Shown: positions 8,445 to 15,969 of the stretch, piece by piece
Layout: the number at the start of each line of letters is the position of its first letter
Numbering within the stretch: the first letter of the stretch is position 1
Source: Lewinella cohaerens DSM 23179
Lineage (GTDB): Bacteria > Bacteroidota > Bacteroidia > Chitinophagales > Saprospiraceae
NCBI RefSeq assembly: GCF_000379805.1
Contig: NZ_KB903587.1
Span: forward strand, 158,155-215,648
Direction: 5' to 3'
DNA: 57,494 nucleotides
Translations under genes and position numbers: made by a program
Notes under the pieces: model-generated
The model's database searches: none
What the model saw: only the letters and a program-made list of their open reading frames with translations
What the model was told of the DNA's origin: nothing

Positions 8445-8858
8445 ATGGATTTAGAACTCTTAAAGATCATAGTGAACACTGGGCTTTGTGTCCTTATTTG
8501 GACCGTTCAGCTGGTGGTATACCCTGGGCTTTGTTACTACAATGCTACCGACATCAAACGCTGGCATCGGGTATATACCAATAGAATCACGCTAATTGTG
8601 TTGCCCTTAATGCTGAGTCAGTTGGCATTATATGTCATTTCTTCTTATCTCAGCCCTAGCTACGTTTCTATTGGTCTACTGGTACTGATACTCCTCAACT
8701 GGTGTGTTACTTTTTTGCTTGCTGTACCGCTGCACAACGTCATTGGCAGTGTAGCACCATGCAAGCAAGAAAGGCAGCAACTCGTAAAAATCAATTGGAT
8801 TCGTACGGTCATCTGGACCTTAATATTAATCATTAGCCTCGCTTATTATGGAAAGTAA
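8445..8858 (+). CDS. Small four-TM membrane protein
   Basis: Predicted 137-residue inner-membrane protein with about four hydrophobic segments (near residues 5-25, 48-68, 72-95 and 115-135) and few polar loops. The frame opens further upstream (8364), but the extension is hydrophilic and lacks membrane character. The ATG at 8445 (MDLELLKIIVNTGLCVLIWT) gives the natural N terminus. The gene overlaps the start of the next by 11 nt, so the pair is very likely co-transcribed and translationally coupled. I do not recognise a named family. A conserved 'WTVQLVVYPGL' near the first helix could be a functional motif, though no activity can be inferred. Confidence 0.75.
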   Translation: MDLELLKIIVNTGLCVLIWTVQLVVYPGLCYYNATDIKRWHRVYTNRITLIVLPLMLSQLALYVISSYLSPSYVSIGLLVLILLNWCVTFLLAVPLHNVIGSVAPCKQERQQLVKINWIRTVIWTLILIISLAYYGK

Positions 8859-9243
8859 ACCTTGGATGAAAACAGTCATGCGCTTAGCCGCAGTTTACAA
8901 TCTTCTTTGGGGAGCTTGGGTAGTTTTATTTCCACTATCCTTTTTCCGGCTCACCGGCATGGCCGACCCCATTCACCCCATGATCTGGCAAGGCATGGGC
9001 ATGGTCATCGGCGTTTATGGCCTAGGCTACTGGTGGTCGGCAGCTAACCCCGTCAAGCATTGGCCCATTGTAGCCGTAGGTTTTATAGGTAAAATCTTCG
9101 GCCCCATTGGCTTTGTTTTCAATTATCTCAACGGCCAAGTGCCCGCTTCTTTTGCGTACACGCTCATCACCAATGATCTCATATGGTGGGTTCCTTTTTT
9201 CCTGATCCTCAACGAAGCGAGAAAACATCAGTGGGAGTTGTAA
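8848..9243 (+). CDS. Small conserved multi-pass membrane protein
   Basis: A 131-residue hydrophobic protein with about four membrane segments: near residues 11-32 (AAVYNLLWGAWVVLFPLSFF), 46-64, 73-92 and 107-123. It has conserved-looking Trp/Pro/Gly positions such as HWPIVAVGFIGKIFGPIGF and NDLIWWVPFFLIL. I recall similar small uncharacterised proteins in other bacteria but no demonstrated role. It starts inside the 3' end of the preceding gene (11-nt overlap), which suggests the two small membrane proteins form a complex or act in one process. The stop lies 54 nt before the convergent gene at 9298, with a perfect palindrome between them. Confidence 0.8.
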   Translation: MESKPWMKTVMRLAAVYNLLWGAWVVLFPLSFFRLTGMADPIHPMIWQGMGMVIGVYGLGYWWSAANPVKHWPIVAVGFIGKIFGPIGFVFNYLNGQVPASFAYTLITNDLIWWVPFFLILNEARKHQWEL

Positions 9244-9284
9244 TCTTCTCTTTTACACAAGACATATACAAGACACATACAAGG

Positions 9285-9316
9285 ATACAAGGCAAATTCA
9301 TGAATTTGCCTTGTAT
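9285..9316. repeat. Perfect 32-bp palindrome between convergent genes
   Basis: The arms TACAAGGCAAATTCA (9286-9300) and TGAATTTGCCTTGTA (9301-9315), plus one more pair, form an uninterrupted dyad. It straddles the stop codon (9298-9300) of the minus-strand gene and lies 41 nt beyond the plus-strand gene. It is preceded by ATACAAG-type direct repeats at 9260-9290. It could act as a bidirectional terminator or cruciform. Confidence 0.7.
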
Positions 9317-9873
9317 AGTTGGGTTTCCAGCTGTTCCAAAACATCGTCTTCCTTTTCGGACAGGCCATAGCAATACATCAATTGTTCCCTGGCCTCGCGG
9401 CAAGATTCTCCCGCTGCGGCACACTTCCCTACGAAGGCCTTGGCCAATCCTATATTGACGGACCAGTTTTCGGGGAAGGTTTCCTTTAGGCGGCCAAAGT
9501 CATCAATGGCGTCGTCCCAGTAGCCGCCAGCAAGGCTTCCTTCGGCCAATTCCAACAGCTTATTGTAGTTACCACTGCGTTGCTCCTCCATGTCCCTCAC
9601 TATTCCCGCGTGGTACCGATCCACCGTTTCGACCGATTCTCCCCAAAACTGACCTGCAAAAAACAGTACGATTAAGCCTGCCGCCACCAATAGCGAGTAG
9701 TACACCCAGCTGGGGTAGCCCTTAGCTTTTTCCCGTGGCGCATAGCCTCCTTCTTTCACCTTTCCCTGCGTACGCATTTTCTCTTGCACCCAATGTTTGC
9801 GGCGTTCAAAACCCTTCTTGTGCTTAAACTGGGTGCCACTATGGCCGCTTATTTTTAGTCCGTTCCATCCCAT
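9298..9873 (-). CDS. One-TM protein with N-terminal GTQFKHKKGF motif and TPR-like C-terminal domain
   Basis: A 191-residue protein. Residues 10-22 read GHSGTQFKHKKGF, nearly identical in sequence and exactly in position to the protein at 12469-13062. A basic linker follows, then one membrane helix at ~56-75. A helical, TPR-like domain (YWDDAIDDFGRLKETFPENWSV) contains four cysteines and ends at residue 191. The topology suggests a cytoplasmic N terminus carrying the motif and a periplasmic TPR-like domain. I do not recognise a named family. It is the last of eight same-strand genes starting at 20259, separated from OmpA by a GC-rich structured gap. Its stop codon is inside a 32-bp palindrome. 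The motif could be a partner-binding or targeting signal; that is inference. Confidence 0.75.
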   Translation of the reverse strand: MGWNGLKISGHSGTQFKHKKGFERRKHWVQEKMRTQGKVKEGGYAPREKAKGYPSWVYYSLLVAAGLIVLFFAGQFWGESVETVDRYHAGIVRDMEEQRSGNYNKLLELAEGSLAGGYWDDAIDDFGRLKETFPENWSVNIGLAKAFVGKCAAAGESCREAREQLMYCYGLSEKEDDVLEQLETQLYKANS

Positions 9874-9893
9874 AATTTTGGTGTTTTTATTTT

Positions 9894-10030
9894 TGGGCGT
9901 GTCCCCTACGGGGTCGTTACGTTACAGGGCTCGCTGCTCGCTCGGCCAGCTCTCTACGGTCGCTGTCTGGCCCTTCTGCGGCGGGCCACCCTTGCACATC
10001 ACTCACGCGGGGGCTTGCCTCAAGGTGTTC
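9894..10030. repeat. GC-rich structured intergenic element
   Basis: This ~135-nt stretch between two minus-strand genes is far more GC-rich than its surroundings. It contains several short hairpins: CCCC TAC GGGG (9903-9913), GGCCAG with CTGGCC (~9944-9972), and GGCCC with GGGCC (~9969-9986). Its start (GGGCGTGTCCCCTACGGGG) resembles a repetitive intergenic sequence I recall from other Bacteroidota genomes, but I cannot check this. No credible ORF uses it. It may be a dispersed repeat or a structured RNA. Confidence 0.5.
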
Positions 10031-10038
10031 GCGGAGCA

Positions 10039-11088
10039 TCAATTTGTAATAACAATTTCTACCCGCCTGTTTATCCTTCTACCTTCTTCGGTAGCGTTCG
10101 TCTCCAAGGGCACGGAGTCTCCTTTTCCTATCGCTGTTAACCGGTCACGACGAATGGCTTTCTCTACCAAATATTCAAGCACTGCATTCGCTCTGTCTGA
10201 AGACAGCTTTTGGTTATCCGCCGAGGTCCCAACATTATCCGTATGTCCTTCTATTCTGATCTTCTTGTCGGGATGATCTTCAAGAAAGGCGACCAATTTA
10301 TTCAACTCACCAAAAGCATCCGGCTTCAAATTGGAGCTATTGGTTTCAAATTGAATATTCTTGGTATTCATGATGCTCGATATCCCATTACAGTCTTCTC
10401 CTACTTTTACCAACTGCACATCATCAAAGAGATAGTAAGCATAGTTGATCCCACCGGGTTCCCCCCTTGTTTGTGTTTGCCTGTCTAGGTAAAAATTGCC
10501 TATCGCAAGGTATTGGTAGCTACTATCTATACAAATAGTATCCGAAATTTTGACCCACTCATTGTTTACACTATTATCCAGAACACTATCAATATTCAAC
10601 GTTGGTTGGTAATCAAAGATGCCTTTTCCGAATCTTTCAATCTTATCCACAGAGAAAAGCATCCCGATATTATTGACCTTCATTGATGTACGGATTGGCT
10701 TCGTCCATACTTCAAAATAATATTTTTCGCCTATTTCAAGGCGCTCCTTCAGTGCTACCTGTAAGTACTCTTTGCAGTGGTCACCATCATTGCAGCCCAC
10801 CAGCTTCAAGCCGATCATCACCTTGCCGGTTCTGGGGCTATAGGAATCGATATCGACGTTGGGGCGTTCATTCCTCATTCTCCCCAATTCCGGTTTTTGC
10901 AAAATATCCGGAGACCCCGAATTCGGAGAAAACCAGTTGATCATCAATTTATTAAACGAAATATCTGATAAGATCCAATTATTAATCGGGGTTACACTGT
11001 ATTCAAAGCTCGGATTCGGCACTAAATTCTGCCCAAACGCGGCTTGCTTAACAAGGAAGAGAAAGCAAAAAAGGAGGATGTTTTTCAT
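10039..11088 (-). CDS. OmpA-family outer-membrane protein
   Basis: A 349-residue protein. The signal peptide is residues 1-19 (MKNILLFCFLFLVKQAAFGQ). An N-terminal ~200-residue beta-sandwich begins 'NLVPNPSFEY', a pattern typical of carbohydrate-binding-like galactose-binding folds. A C-terminal OmpA peptidoglycan-binding domain spans ~residues 240-349. OmpA hallmarks are present: IQFETNSSNLKP, IRIEGHTDNVGTSADN, LSSDRANAVLEYL and NRRVEIVI. The Asp and Arg that contact diaminopimelate in the family are present in HTDNVG and SSDRA. There is no 8-strand barrel, so it is probably anchored by interaction with peptidoglycan. It lies 49 nt downstream of the lipoprotein gene at 11138 on the same strand. 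It may tether surface material to the cell wall; substrate binding by the N-terminal domain is inference. Confidence 0.9.
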   Translation of the reverse strand: MKNILLFCFLFLVKQAAFGQNLVPNPSFEYSVTPINNWILSDISFNKLMINWFSPNSGSPDILQKPELGRMRNERPNVDIDSYSPRTGKVMIGLKLVGCNDGDHCKEYLQVALKERLEIGEKYYFEVWTKPIRTSMKVNNIGMLFSVDKIERFGKGIFDYQPTLNIDSVLDNSVNNEWVKISDTICIDSSYQYLAIGNFYLDRQTQTRGEPGGINYAYYLFDDVQLVKVGEDCNGISSIMNTKNIQFETNSSNLKPDAFGELNKLVAFLEDHPDKKIRIEGHTDNVGTSADNQKLSSDRANAVLEYLVEKAIRRDRLTAIGKGDSVPLETNATEEGRRINRRVEIVITN

Positions 11089-11137
11089 GTTTTATGTATT
11101 CGTTATATACCACAGCTTTCCCCCACAAGCTCCAAGC

Positions 11138-12004
11138 TTATTGATAATCAATATATGCCTTTTCCTTTAGCCACTGTATTTCACCTGGTGGCTTAGCAGA
11201 TATTTTCAGGCAAGCTTCTCGACCTTCTATCAAGCTGTCATTTTGAAGGCCACTTATACTAGTTGTTGCATCGAACTGATAATCGACCAGTAGGTATTTG
11301 TAACCCAGCAGGCTATCAGTCAACGCTAATATCATATGTTCTCTACAATCTTCGCCCCTGAACATTTTAATGATTTTACCGCTTGTACTTTCTTCCTGAT
11401 CGCCTATTCTTAATAGCTTATCATTAAACTCATCATAAATTTGCACTATACTCCCTAAGCGAGGCATCAAATCTGTTTTTTTAAAGATCGTATCTGGAAC
11501 GAAAGTCGTATTTATTATTTGCCCTTCATAAAACCTGTAGTAGGAGTAATGAGTCTCATCTAACTTATTCCTCGCTTCTACGATCAACATAGGTTCATCA
11601 AACCAATAGTCATAACTTATTGATGAATCCTTATCCAAATCAATGATCAGAAAATCACCTGCCAAAGAATCTCTTTTAAATGACCTGATCCGCACTTGAC
11701 TAAGCATAGGTTCTATCCTTGATAAACCATACATAAAGTAAATGATAGCATCCTGATCATTCTTCAGCTGATAGGCCGCTTTTCTATAGACTCTATCTTT
11801 AGGATCAAATTCCAGGATCTTCTTTATTTCAGCACCGATGGTATCACCAAAAAGAAGGTCAGAATTTACAAATCTTGGGTACCGGCCCTTGCTATTAAAA
11901 TATTCGACCACGTCTTCATGGTTGTATATTTCAGTTTTTGTTTCACATCCAAGTACAATGACTAGGCTTAGTATTAATAGAATGCCATTCGTATACCTAA
12001 TCAT
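11138..12004 (-). CDS. Lipoprotein of unknown function
   Basis: A 288-residue protein beginning MIRYTNGILLILSLVIVLGC. The hydrophobic segment ends in a lipobox-like VLGC (Cys20), so it is probably lipid-anchored. The rest is mostly beta-strand with charged loops and no recognised domain. It lies in the minus-strand cluster 9298-20259, with 77 nt to the small upstream gene and 49 nt to OmpA downstream. Composition is AT-richer and more Ile/Lys/Asp-rich than its neighbours. It could be an accessory envelope factor, but no function can be assigned from sequence. Confidence 0.75.
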   Translation of the reverse strand: MIRYTNGILLILSLVIVLGCETKTEIYNHEDVVEYFNSKGRYPRFVNSDLLFGDTIGAEIKKILEFDPKDRVYRKAAYQLKNDQDAIIYFMYGLSRIEPMLSQVRIRSFKRDSLAGDFLIIDLDKDSSISYDYWFDEPMLIVEARNKLDETHYSYYRFYEGQIINTTFVPDTIFKKTDLMPRLGSIVQIYDEFNDKLLRIGDQEESTSGKIIKMFRGEDCREHMILALTDSLLGYKYLLVDYQFDATTSISGLQNDSLIEGREACLKISAKPPGEIQWLKEKAYIDYQ

Positions 12005-12081
12005 TGCTTTATTCTCTCGCTTTCAAAGCACAAACAGCTCATTTTCTAGATATCATCTTCCATTATCTATACTTATTTAAA

Positions 12082-12345
12082 TCAATCTTCTTCTATTGAT
12101 ACTTCCTGTGTTAGACTAAAGAAATGGTCCCTATCTAATGGCTTATAATTCTGTTCCTCTGCTAGTTCTTTAACACTAACATTTTTCCGCATAGGTCTAA
12201 TCACCATGTCCCATATTTGATCATGTGAAGTCACTTCTTGATCTTGGGCAAGGCGATTTTCTAGATCAATGATCAGATTTTCATCTTCTGTCTTGATCAA
12301 CTCCTGAATAATTTTATACTTTCTATCATCCAAATTCTTTGTCAT
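12082..12345 (-). CDS. Small antitoxin-like hypothetical protein
   Basis: An 87-residue soluble protein with an N-terminal helical segment (KYKIIQELIKTEDENLIIDL) and a C-terminal section (VSVKELAEEQNYKPLDRDHFF). The C-terminal pattern, 'KELxxEQxxKxxxxxxFxxL', resembles small proteins often annotated as antitoxin components or partners of PIN-domain toxins in cyanobacteria and Bacteroidota. No toxin gene is adjacent: downstream is a lipoprotein and upstream the TM protein at 12469. It may be an orphan antitoxin, or the resemblance may be superficial. The gene is flanked by 77 and 123 nt gaps within a same-strand cluster. Confidence 0.6.
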   Translation of the reverse strand: MTKNLDDRKYKIIQELIKTEDENLIIDLENRLAQDQEVTSHDQIWDMVIRPMRKNVSVKELAEEQNYKPLDRDHFFSLTQEVSIEED

Positions 12346-12468
12346 ATCATCACTTGGCTTTGATTAGACTTATTCAAATATACCTATTTTCATCATTATA
12401 ACGTCCGAATATCTGCCGAAGGTTTCCTGTTTAGGCTGAAAATATAAATAATATTATCCTTTTATTTT

Positions 12469-13062
12469 TCATCGTTTCCTTCTATTTCTGCCCAAATTAT
12501 CAGCCAATCCATCCAACAACCGCTCATCTCTATCCGACAAGCTTCTACAGAATTCCAAATACTCCTTTGCCTCCTCACAAAACTGGCCATTTTCGGTACA
12601 CATTTTGGTGAGGGTCATCGTCAGGCCAGCATTGGCATCCCAGGTGTAGGGAAAAAGTTCAAGTGCACCTTGGTACAATCGCCGGGCATAGGCATAATCA
12701 CCGCTATTCAGGTGTACCTTTCCCAGCTTTACCATGTTCCAATATTCTACCGACTCGTTCTCGTACCTCTCTTGTTGGTACAGTTCGTGTTTTTGCTGTG
12801 TTTCCTGCCTCACCGTTGTCGTCAGCAGCTGAGAAAATTGCCAACCGAAGTATATCATCACTGGCAAAACGAGCAACAACAAAACATAGAGCACTACCCT
12901 TCTGCGATTATTACGCTTGCCGAGCCTATTGTCCCACTCCCCTACTCGGTTATTTCCTCCTTTCAGTTTTTTGCGGAGCAATTCCTTTTGCTTCACAAAA
13001 CCCTTCCGATGTTTAAACTGAGTACCCGTGTGTCCTGGCACTGAACCTGACCATAGTCCCAT
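12469..13062 (-). CDS. One-TM protein with N-terminal GTQFKHRKGF motif and TPR-like C-terminal domain
   Basis: A 197-residue paralog of the protein at 9298. Residues 10-22 are GHTGTQFKHRKGF. A highly basic linker (KKLKGGNNRVGEW... NNRRR) leads to a single membrane helix at ~56-74 (VVLYVLLLLVLPVMIYFGW). A TPR-like helical pair around 'HLNSGDYAYARRLYQGALELFPYTWDANAGL' and a basic C terminus (GRNRRKR) follow. The start is fixed by alignment with the paralog. Only 25 nt separate it from the transglutaminase-like gene upstream, so the two are probably co-transcribed. The function is unknown. The motif's conservation while the rest has diverged points to a constrained interaction site. Confidence 0.78.
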   Translation of the reverse strand: MGLWSGSVPGHTGTQFKHRKGFVKQKELLRKKLKGGNNRVGEWDNRLGKRNNRRRVVLYVLLLLVLPVMIYFGWQFSQLLTTTVRQETQQKHELYQQERYENESVEYWNMVKLGKVHLNSGDYAYARRLYQGALELFPYTWDANAGLTMTLTKMCTENGQFCEEAKEYLEFCRSLSDRDERLLDGLADNLGRNRRKR

Positions 13063-13087
13063 GTTTATATGGTTTTATCTAATCACC

Positions 13088-14680
13088 TTAATTCCCATAA
13101 TACTCTTCAAGCATCTTCCGTTTCCTCAAAATCTCTTCGTTTCCTGGCAGTACTTTCAGGCCTTCCTCCAACCAACGGAAGGCCTCCTTTTTATCGAGAA
13201 TTCGGAAATAATAGCTGGATGCATTCGTAAACACCTCACTGATGGCCATTATCGAAGCTTCTGTCCCGTCATTCAAGGAGGCTATTCTTGGCTTTAATTC
13301 TTCGTAAGCGGCCAAGGCCTCCTCTTCTCGATTCTCCTGGAAATTTTCAATTACTGGGGCCAGTTCGCTAAACATAAAGAGCTGTCGAAAGCGTTCGTTC
13401 TCCTTCAAAAAAGGAAACCTGCGGTTTTCTGCTTGCAGGTAATCCATCAAGATGTAGGGGTCTTCTTCATTCGCTTTCTTGTTAATGTTCCCGAACACCA
13501 AATCCCGTAACATCGACTGCACCTGCAAATGGTCCGGCTGTAGCTGATAAGCGCTATCCAGGTAAACATAAGCTTGCTCATACTGCTCCAGTAAACCGTG
13601 GTGGCGGCCCATTTGCACGAAGTGATTAAAATCAATTTTTGCCCTGGCTTCCGTAGCTGTTGGCAACAAATGGATCAAGAAGTATTCTCGCAGCGTCCTG
13701 TACTGGTCTTTCTTATTATTGGCTATCAAAAGCTGTTCACTCGCATTACCATAATTCATGACCAAATCTTCCATCGCCAAGACTTCGTAATCCGGAAAAT
13801 ACTGAAGCGTAAACAAGGCCCTGAAACTCTCCGGTTTCTCAAAGAGCATATTATCTAGTTGCACTAAAAGGCTATTGCTCCACAACTCGATCTTCACCTC
13901 GTTACTGGCCAGATAAACGGCCTTTTCTGCCAACGCTTCCGCCTCGGGGTAGTGTTCTTCATACATAGCCAGTACGCCCGCATTGAAATAGAGGTCACTC
14001 AATATGCCCGTCAAATCGATGATCTTGTCTTCCGACTCAATAAAGTCAGCGTAGAGCTGGTCCGCCGTTTTTCGGTCATACTCCGCCTGACTGATTAGCT
14101 TTTCAGCCAACAACTCTTTAGCGATATCTTCCTTGTCCAACTCAAAAATGCCGGTGCTCGGGGCAGTGCTTTCTACGATCAAATACTCCCCAACAGGATC
14201 ATAGACTAGGTAAACGTGGGTAGGTAATTCGTGCAGTTCGTAAGGCAAACCCAACTCTTCCAACACCAAAGCATACAAGGCCGAGGCCGTCACACAATTG
14301 TAGTTACCACTCGTAAAGATATCCGCGAACTGCGCATCTTCGTCGTACTTGGTCAACAGCCTTTCGTGGACGGTAGCATACAATAGTTTTGCAGCCTTCA
14401 AGGGTTTCTTCTTCTTCAGGTTTGCAGCTTCCAGATCGGCCACAATTTGCTCAATCTGTGCCGTCAGGTCGGTAGCTATTGCTTCTGTAGCGGTACTGTC
14501 TACGGCTTGCAGAAACCGGACCTTCGACTTTAAATCTGGTAGCTTCTCAAAAAAGGTCGCCGTCAAAACTTCCTCTTCCAGCTCAGAGTGAAAATCAAGA
14601 TCTGTATAATCAACCGATTGACCAACAGACCAAGTCGTGATAAAAAGCAGTATCAGAAGTGCGCAAATACAACGTAACAT
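13088..14680 (-). CDS. Secreted transglutaminase-like/TPR protein
   Basis: A 530-residue protein with a signal peptide (residues 1-20, ending TTWSVGQ). Residues ~95-175 look like a transglutaminase-like core: a Cys-initiated helix NCVTASALYALVLEELGLPY (C129) followed by THVYLVYDPVGEYLIVEST. This supplies H155 and an acidic residue (E170) where the family normally has Asp. The rest is helical, TPR-like repeats ending in 'AFRWLEEGLKVLPGNEEILRKRKMLEEY'. Such proteins may be cysteine peptidases or crosslinking enzymes; the acidic third position is unusual but tolerable. It lies 43 nt downstream of the 14724 gene and 25 nt upstream of the GTQFKH paralog, suggesting an operon. The catalytic assignment is moderate confidence. 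Confidence 0.75.
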   Translation of the reverse strand: MLRCICALLILLFITTWSVGQSVDYTDLDFHSELEEEVLTATFFEKLPDLKSKVRFLQAVDSTATEAIATDLTAQIEQIVADLEAANLKKKKPLKAAKLLYATVHERLLTKYDEDAQFADIFTSGNYNCVTASALYALVLEELGLPYELHELPTHVYLVYDPVGEYLIVESTAPSTGIFELDKEDIAKELLAEKLISQAEYDRKTADQLYADFIESEDKIIDLTGILSDLYFNAGVLAMYEEHYPEAEALAEKAVYLASNEVKIELWSNSLLVQLDNMLFEKPESFRALFTLQYFPDYEVLAMEDLVMNYGNASEQLLIANNKKDQYRTLREYFLIHLLPTATEARAKIDFNHFVQMGRHHGLLEQYEQAYVYLDSAYQLQPDHLQVQSMLRDLVFGNINKKANEEDPYILMDYLQAENRRFPFLKENERFRQLFMFSELAPVIENFQENREEEALAAYEELKPRIASLNDGTEASIMAISEVFTNASSYYFRILDKKEAFRWLEEGLKVLPGNEEILRKRKMLEEYYGN

Positions 14681-14723
14681 TCGTGTTTATTTTTCTTAAC
14701 GCTAATCAATACAAAGGGCTCTA

Positions 14724-15932
14724 CTACCAATCATAACGAAAACTATACACAGAAATTCCGTGCTTTAGTTTCCAGTATAAATCAAAGAAATCACTATCGG
14801 TAGCAAGAGAGGTATCAACGGTATCAGAAGCAACATAGACATAAAAGCGGGCAGATCGCGGAGACTTCCATATTTCATTCATCTCTGCTGAGCCCGTGAT
14901 CTCTTCTGGTATCTCTGGCATAACAAATTGGATACCACTTGGAGTTTTAGCAATAATTACCCAAGCACAAGTAGCTCCATCTGGTTTATCATAACCATAC
15001 ATGAGTTGAAATAATGCAATATCATTAGCAGGAATATTACAAGCAGTAGGTTGAACTTTGTGATCAATATTTGGGTTTTCAACATTATTATCCTGAATCA
15101 AATGCGATTCCAAATCATCAAATTCCGTATAAATTTTCACATTTCTGGCTTCCGTGATTAAACCAATTTTATAGATATCTAACGCCTCAGGTACGGGTAC
15201 CGACATGGTCAATATTCCTTTCAAGGTTTCTCCGTACAGCAAATAAGGTTGATCATAGGTTTTGGAAAAAAGAAGAATATCAGATTTCCAATAAATACTA
15301 TCTGATAATTCTATATCCAAGAAATTACTTGAACTCGCAATTTCATCATTTTGTGCTACCAACCTAAAATCAATACGATCCCGTGCTAATGAAGGATGGG
15401 TATAATATTGATATCCATTATCACTATCAAAATTATAAGGTATAAATAACGGATGCAAAAAATTATAACTTAGGGAAATTGTCTTCGTAACGTGGCTAGT
15501 TGTTGACCGACTCGGCTGCCAATCTCCGAGTTCGACATTAGTGGATACTACTGAAGAAAAATCTACAGTATAACCCGCAGAAGCAAGATTAAGGGAATTG
15601 GACGTCTTTATCTGTTGTCGATCAAAGATCAAATTTTCGCTAAGTGGAAAATAAGAATAATTACTTTTCTCAAAAACAATCGTAATCGCCAAACTATCGG
15701 TGGAAGTACTATTCAAAAGTACCTTCACTCCTTTCTTAAGTGACTGCCTGTCGAATTTTGCATATTGAATTACGGTTCCATCTAGCGCATGAATCACATA
15801 ACCGATGGGCTGCTGAATGTTCATGTATCCTTCAGAAAACTCAATTTCCATTTGCTCTTGTGAAAACAGCAGCAGTGGAAAGAGTAATAGTAAGTATCCC
15901 ACAGTGAGCGCTTTATTCTTTCGCATAGCCAT
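14724..15932 (-). CDS. Secreted hypothetical protein
   Basis: A 402-residue protein with an N-terminal signal peptide (MRKNKALTVGYLLLLFPLLL, starting at Met1 or Met3). The remainder is beta-rich and not matched to a family I recognise. It has few cysteines and no T9SS tail, so it is probably periplasmic or outer-membrane associated rather than T9SS cargo. The coding sequence is AT-richer than the adjacent PKD gene. Only 37 nt separate it from the upstream 1429-residue PKD gene and 43 nt from the downstream transglutaminase-like gene, placing it inside a likely operon. The role is unknown; association with the giant surface protein is inferred from position only. Confidence 0.65.
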   Translation of the reverse strand: MAMRKNKALTVGYLLLLFPLLLFSQEQMEIEFSEGYMNIQQPIGYVIHALDGTVIQYAKFDRQSLKKGVKVLLNSTSTDSLAITIVFEKSNYSYFPLSENLIFDRQQIKTSNSLNLASAGYTVDFSSVVSTNVELGDWQPSRSTTSHVTKTISLSYNFLHPLFIPYNFDSDNGYQYYTHPSLARDRIDFRLVAQNDEIASSSNFLDIELSDSIYWKSDILLFSKTYDQPYLLYGETLKGILTMSVPVPEALDIYKIGLITEARNVKIYTEFDDLESHLIQDNNVENPNIDHKVQPTACNIPANDIALFQLMYGYDKPDGATCAWVIIAKTPSGIQFVMPEIPEEITGSAEMNEIWKSPRSARFYVYVASDTVDTSLATDSDFFDLYWKLKHGISVYSFRYDW

Positions 15933-15969
15933 TTTTACTACAAAATAAGTTCATAACCTTTATCCCTTA

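Noticed and set aside
9797-10276. 159-codon plus-strand ORF spanning the gap and OmpA gene end
   Set aside because: Runs through the GC-rich element and antisense OmpA; no family features.
12663-13044. Two plus-strand ORFs (117 and 124 codons) antisense to the TM protein gene
   Set aside because: Shadows of the minus-strand GTQFKH gene, which has conserved structure.
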